Assembly: GCA_949126835.1 (NCBI GenBank)
Contig: OX421507.1
Coordinates: 32,068,882 to 32,132,881, forward strand
Origin: Anisus vortex
Lineage: Eukaryota > Mollusca > Gastropoda > Planorbidae
Direction: 5' to 3'
Length of the DNA stretch: 64,000 nt
The notes beneath the pieces were generated by a model. That model was not told the origin of the DNA and did no database searches. It saw only the letters and a list, made by a program, of their open reading frames with translations. Positions within the stretch are counted from its first letter, which is position 1. Each line of letters opens with the position of its first letter. The translations under genes were made by a program, and so were the position numbers. Shown piece by piece: positions 60,401 through 64,000 of the stretch.

Positions 60401-61369
60401 CGCAGGGAACGAGCGATGCGGGGAAGTATCGGGATGAAGAGTGTCATGAGGAAATGTGCCAAGATGATGAGGACCTGGATGACGATGACGACGATTACGA
60501 TGATGATGATGTTGGCGTGGAGGAAGAAGATGAAGAGGATGAAGATGTTGGCGTAGATGAGGAAGATGAAGATGACGTGGAAGATGACGCTGAAAGTGAC
60601 GAGAGCAACCTCGAACGCGAGCTCACCCACGTCATTGGTGACGCACCCAACGGTGACTGCCACAAGAAGGAAGACAACCACGAGATCGGCGACTTGCGGC
60701 ACTACAAAGGAGAAGCCAAGAACAAATCCGACTCTCTGGAGCAAAGGGCAGCACAGAACAAATCCTACAACCAGAGCAAATACAAATGCTTCGACTCCAA
60801 AACTGGCAGGATAAGCCTGAAGAAGCATCATCACGGACATAGATATTCCTCCAGCAGCCGCATCAAGCACAGCTCCGGATACCAGAAGTTCTCTCTCGAC
60901 CAGATCAAAGTCCCAACGATAGAGAAAGAGAGAGTCAGGTTTGCGTGCGATGAGAATGGTGACTGGGCTGAAATCGGACGCGGCAGCTACGGGTGCGTTT
61001 ACCTCGGGCTCCTCGACGGCATCATCGAGGTGGCCATCAAAGATTTTTACGAGTCCAGTTCCTGGGACCTGGTCATTCACGAGGCCAGAATGCTGATGTT
61101 CCTCCAGGACACGGGCATAACCCCAAAGTTCTACGGACTCAGACGGCGCTTTGATGTCAGCAAACAGCCCAGTGAGTACTGCATCATTATGGAGTACTTT
61201 GGGGACGGGCGCACTCTGTTTAATGTTATGTCGGACAAGATTGCCCTGACCAGAGACGCGTGGCTTGACATTGTGGGACAGTTGGTGGCCGGGCTACGGC
61301 TGATCCACCGGAAGAACATCCTGATCAACGACCTGAAGGCGGACAACATCCTAATTGATTTGACTGGGG
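46667..61369 (+). CDS. Giant disordered protein kinase gene, 3' end outside window
   Basis: Exons 46667-48400, 50529-50629 and 50790-61369 join in frame (phases 0 and 2) and give at least 4,138 residues. The start is the only in-frame ATG after TGA at 46622. Most of the product is low-complexity, Ser/Lys/Arg-rich and predicted to be disordered. A Cys-rich patch lies at nt 56248-56318, an 11-residue triplicate at 57061-57159 and an acidic tract at about 60457-60612. The C-terminus begins a protein kinase domain: GRGSYG glycine loop (residue about 4008), VAIK lysine (about 4029), alpha-C glutamate in HEARM (about 4043), and catalytic loop INDLKADN with Asp about 4126 and Asn about 4131. The usual HRD is IND, so the Arg is missing. 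The frame stops 6 nt after a GG|gtaagt donor, so DFG and the C-lobe should be in exons past 64000. I know no named family; the kinase resembles orphan kinases expanded in molluscs and amphioxus (from memory). Confidence 0.85.
48490..48705 (+). mobile_element. tRNA-derived SINE with clear pol III A and B boxes
   Basis: It shows TGGCCTAGTGG (A-box-like, 48506-48516) and GGGTTCGAATCCTGG (B-box, near 48549), then the body (GTGTCCCTGAATCTACCCAG) and tail (CTGTGGCCACAGAAAGGTGT, CACCGGCCATGCGGA). This is the best head in the window and shows the family is tRNA-derived. It lies in intron 1 of the kinase gene. Confidence 0.85.
48710..49320. other. Intron 1 of the kinase gene, no further feature
   Basis: AT-rich unique sequence. 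A 79-codon open frame at 48894 has no domain and is not called. Confidence 0.5.
49322..49562 (+). mobile_element. tRNA-derived SINE, near full length
   Basis: The head carries CGAAGGTCCTGGGTTCGAAT. The body is GAGGGTGTCCCTGAGTCTAC, CTGATGGGTACCTGACATAA and GTAAAGTAAAGGCGGCTGGG. The tail is AACCAGTGAACGCTGCTTCC and ATTCGGTCCGACGGGACA. Confidence 0.83.
49563..50040. other. Intron 1 of the kinase gene, no feature seen
   Basis: AT-rich unique sequence between the SINE and the reverse-transcriptase remnant. Confidence 0.5.
50045..50395 (+). pseudogene. Non-LTR retrotransposon 3' remnant (reverse-transcriptase C-terminus), frameshifted
   Basis: Three frames together show a known LINE tail pattern: RVTNEAVRERITNVIGPHED in one frame, KLRWYGHVARSEGLAKT in another, and DDIREWSELSF in a third. 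The KLxWYGHVxRxxG motif is typical of the C-terminal region of invertebrate non-LTR reverse transcriptases. Two or more frameshifts make it dead. It lies in the intron just before exon 2 of the kinase gene. An A11 run near 50340 is internal. Confidence 0.75.
50529..50629 (+). CDS. Kinase gene exon 2 (101 nt, conserved block)
   Basis: The acceptor is ctctttaattccag and the donor CAG|gtaaca. It encodes ELNSIAYRNSLFHSFP and GLYRPDIGMD. It is homologous to exon 2 of the upstream kinase-less gene by sequence, length (33 against 32 codons plus 2 nt) and intron phases. Confidence 0.8.
50790..61369 (+). CDS. Kinase gene exon 3, 10,580 nt, ending inside the kinase domain
   Basis: The acceptor is tattttttctag; the exon completes a Ser codon and continues LFVTPSSGEPSEAEEEMDDS. 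It is open without a stop for 3,526 codons. It ends ILIDLTGG at the donor GGGG|gtaagt. It carries two [AV][IV]QT motifs (55516-55527, 57520-57537) of the kind bound by dynein light chain LC8, the Cys-rich patch, a tandem triplicate, the acidic tract and the kinase N-lobe. The acidic-to-kinase linker is His/Lys-rich (KKHHHGHRYSSSSR). Confidence 0.9.
57061..57159 (+). repeat. In-frame 33-bp tandem triplicate in the coding sequence
   Basis: Three copies encode [VI]TGTGKYPEHQ, nearly identical at the DNA level. Because 33 is a multiple of 3 the frame is kept, so copy number may vary between alleles. Confidence 0.95.
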
Positions 61370-61411
61370 GTAAGTAGTGGAGATACATGACGTGCTTAAC
61401 CGCTAATACTG

Positions 61412-61625
61412 CACGGTTGCAACGCGACAGTCCGTTCGGCTGGTGAACCAAAGGTATTGGGTTTGACTCCTGGTACAGGCTAGGATTTTGTCCAGGTTCT
61501 GGAGGGTGTCCCTGAGTCTACCCAGGTCAGATGGGTACTTGACTTTAGTAAACGATGATGGGCATTGTGGTGGCCACACAATCACCGAGTATGCTGTGGG
61601 TACAGAAATTGGTGAAGAGAAAACA
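61412..61625 (+). mobile_element. tRNA-derived SINE
   Basis: The head is GTCCGTTCGGCTGGTGAACC and GGGTTTGACTCCTGGTACAG. The body is GGAGGGTGTCCCTGAGTCTA and CAGATGGGTACTTGACTTTA. The tail is GGTGGCCACACAATCACCGA and GTACAGAAATTGGTGAAG. It lies in the intron after the giant exon. Confidence 0.8.
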
Positions 61626-61651
61626 AAAACCAAAATCTACTATCGAAGCTA

Positions 61652-61760
61652 AAGGCACACGGGCATTTTGCTGGCCACACTATTCCCTAGTCAGCCCTTG
61701 CCGTGGTCTCTTGTGAACGCTGCCGCACAATCCCCTTTAGATCAAATTGGTCTTACCTGG
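61652..61760 (+). mobile_element. SINE tail fragment
   Basis: GGGCATTTTGCTGGCCACAC, CCTAGTCAGCCCTTGCCGTG and GTGAACGCTGCC match the tail half of the SINE family. It is a second, separate insertion after the one at 61412. Confidence 0.6.
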
Positions 61761-62262
61761 ATACTTTACTTCTTGCCGTACTACTCCAGAGATAGTGCCC
61801 CCCTCCCCCCAAACCCATTTATTAGCACTGGAACGAAATGTTATTCTGACCTCAACAAATTATCAAATGTCCGAAACAACCAGACACCAGTAAACAAAAA
61901 CCACTTCATACATCTTAACTCATTGTAGTACTTTTCGCTAATAATATGCCAATGTACAGTTTAGAGTCTAATTATTTGTGTAATTTTATTCCAGCCAATA
62001 TTGAAATAATGGTTTATTACTACAGCTGTATTTTTTTGCTTAAACTTTAAATCAGATTTTATTTTAATAAGTATAATACGGATATAAAATTGACAATACA
62101 ATTTGATTTGTATCATGACTAACTGTCTGAATTTCATGAATAGTAGATTTTGTGTAAGCGGGCTACAAAAATCCACTAGGTGGGCCGCATGTTTAATATC
62201 ACTGTAATAGAAAGAACCTCTATAAGACGTGTTGTTTGTCCCTTATTTCCGAGGATGACCAC
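61760..62262. other. Intron of the kinase gene, no feature seen
   Basis: AT-rich unique sequence. No exon that would continue the kinase domain (with a DFG-like motif) is visible. Confidence 0.5.
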
Positions 62263-62264
62263 GT

Positions 62265-63690
62265 CCCATTGGTGACCTATCAGCCCTGTGTGACCTATCA
62301 GTCTAATGTGACATATCAGCCCTGTGTGACATATCAGCCCTGAATTACATATCAGCCCTGTGTGACCTATAAGTCCTGTGTGACATATCAGCTCTGTATG
62401 ATTCACCAGTCCTGTGTGATATATCAGCCCTTTATGACATATAAGCCCTGTATGACATATCAGCCCTGTGTGACATATCAGCCCTGTGTGACCTATAAGT
62501 CCTGTGTGACATATCAGCTCTGTATGATTTACCACTCCTGTGTGACATAACAGCCCTGTATGATATATCAGCCCTGTGCGACATATCAGCCCTGTGTGAC
62601 ATATCAGCCCTGTATGACATATCAGCCCTGTGTGACATATCAGCACTGTGTGACCTATAAGTCCTGTGTGATATATCAGCTCTGTATGATTTACCAGTCC
62701 TGTGTGACATATCAGCCCTGTGTGACCTATCAGTTCTGTGTGACATATCAGCCCTGTGTGACATATCAGCCCTGAATGACATATCAGCCCTGTGTGACCT
62801 ATCAGCCCTGTGTGACCTATAAGTACTGTGTGACATATCAGCCCTGTGTGACATATCAGCCCTGAATGACATATCAGCCCTGTGTGACCTATCAGCCCTG
62901 TGTGACCTATAAGTACTGTGTGACATATCAGCACTGTGTGACATATCAGCACTGTGTGACATATCAGCTCTGTATGATTTACCAATCCTGTGTGACATAT
63001 CAGCCTTGTATGACATATCAGCCCTGTGTGACATATCAGCACTGTGTGATCTATAAGTCCTGTGTGACATATCAGCTCTGTATGATTTACCAGTCATGTG
63101 TGACATATCAGCCCTGTATGACATATCAGCCTTGTGTGACATATCAGCCCTGTGTGACCTATCAGTACTGTGTGATATATCAGCCCTGTGTGACATATCA
63201 GCACTGTGTGACCTATAAGTCCTGTGTGACATATCAGCCCTGTGTGACCTATCAGCCCTGTGTGACCTCTAAGTACTGTGTGACATATCAGCCCTGTATG
63301 ACATATCAGCCCTGTGTGACATATCAGCCCTGTGTGACCTATCAGTACTGTGTGATATATCAGCCCTGTGTGACATATCAGCCCTAAATGACATATCAGC
63401 CCTGTGTGACCTATCAGCCCTGTGTGACCTATAAGTACTGTGTGACATATCAGCACTGTGTGACATATCAGCCCTGTGTGACCTATAAGTCCTGTGTGAC
63501 ATATCAGTTCTGTATGATTTACCAGTCCTGTGACATATCAGCCCTGTATGACATATCAGCCCTGTGTGACATATCAGCCCTGTGTGACATATCAGCCCTG
63601 TGTGACATATCAGCCCTGTGTGACATATCAGCCCTGTATGACATATCAGCCCGGTGTGACCTATCAGTCCTGTGTGACCAATCAGTCCTG
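62265..63690. repeat. 18-bp minisatellite, about 79 copies
   Basis: The unit is TGTGACATATCAGCCCTG with variants (acctat, aagtcc, atttaccag, cactg). Higher-order blocks of several units recur, for example the aagtcctgtgtgacatatcagctctgtatgatt block. Since 18 is a multiple of 3, long stop-free frames exist on both strands (YQPCVT plus; ICHTGL and SHRADM minus). I read none as genes. Confidence 0.96.
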
Positions 63691-63699
63691 CCGAAGGCG

Positions 63700-64000
63700 T
63701 AACGTGCGCTATATTTAGATTATAGTGAGGGAGAGTTGCACAGGTCGTCAGCCTCACTCTCTCGTCCCGTCTTCCAACAGCAAAACAATGTCCAGAGTCC
63801 AGACGGTCGGAGATAGCTTGGGATGCAGTGAATGGCCTACACTGTGACCTATCTGACGCTCCAAAGCGTGTTGCTGTCCCTGCCTTTATTTTCGTTGGGG
63901 CTTGTGATGGGCGACTTCCGCGACTTCTGCCAGGTCTAGACTGTCCACGCAAGGAAGTCAGTTCCTACATCTTACCACAGGACACAGGCATATTCTTGTG
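63700..64000. other. Unclassified, higher-GC sequence at window end
   Basis: CTCACTCTCTCGTCCCGTCT and GACTTCCGCGACTTCTGCCA-type sequence, more GC-rich than the introns nearby. It has no continuous frame that fits the kinase and may be a dispersed repeat. It runs off the window. Confidence 0.35.

Noticed and set aside
60295..61080. Minus-strand 261-codon open frame rich in Val, Ile and Phe opposite the acidic tract
   Set aside because: The hydrophobic look comes from reading Asp/Glu codons on the opposite strand; the plus strand encodes the kinase.
62176..63952. Long open frames on both strands of the 18-bp array (up to 288 codons)
   Set aside because: They arise because the unit is a multiple of three without stops; several overlapping frames are equally open, there is no domain, and the array is intronic.

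Overview
This is a 64-kb stretch of nuclear DNA from an animal with introns. It is most likely a mollusc and probably a gastropod: this rests on AT-rich intergenic DNA, very many minisatellites, tRNA-derived SINEs, a lineage-type orphan kinase and a metazoan DNAJC11 gene. The species call is inference. No bacterial operon, phage, CRISPR or viral gene is visible. By my rough count, tandem repeats fill about 26 kb (around 40%) of the window, mostly inside introns and often touching splice sites.

Region 1 (about 1-20,620, + strand) is the 3' half of a DNAJC11 (DnaJ homolog subfamily C member 11) gene. Six coding exons are clear (569-685, 1551-1706, 2996-3065, 13413-13522, 13813-13903, 15087-15216), with a possible seventh at 20240-20310. 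They encode the conserved C-terminal domain; the J domain lies upstream of the window. The introns are swollen by arrays, including a 9-kb 68-bp minisatellite whose last unit supplies the splice acceptor of the next exon, an 11-copy array that repeats a splice donor, and a 5-kb TGAATGAATGACTC array.

Region 2 (20,620-25,690) is intergenic: SINE and LINE fragments, a 2.4-kb 40-bp array and a second, unrelated 40-bp array.

Region 3 (25,699-34,680, + strand) is a three-exon gene for a predicted 1,735-residue Ser/Lys-rich, mostly disordered protein with small Cys/His clusters and no kinase domain.

Region 4 (34,690-46,600) is a repeat-rich spacer. It holds a GC-rich segment inside AT-rich direct repeats, a long-range inverted repeat, an array with seven CACGTG E-boxes, two 34-bp arrays, SINEs, LINE 3' fragments and a hAT-type MITE with an 8-bp target-site duplication.

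Region 5 (46,667-61,369 and beyond, + strand) is a second gene of the same layout: a long first coding exon, a small middle exon of about 100 nt, and a huge exon of 10.6 kb. It encodes at least 4,138 residues. Most of this is Ser/Lys-rich and disordered, then comes an acidic tract, then the N-lobe and catalytic loop of a protein kinase. The rest of the kinase lies past the window end. The small middle exons of the two genes align, differ by one codon and have identical intron phases (0 and 2). I read the two genes as tandem paralogues, one with and one without a kinase domain. This pair is the most interesting object in the window.

Region 6 (61,370-64,000) is the next intron of the kinase gene, with SINE fragments and an 18-bp array whose open frames on both strands are artefacts.
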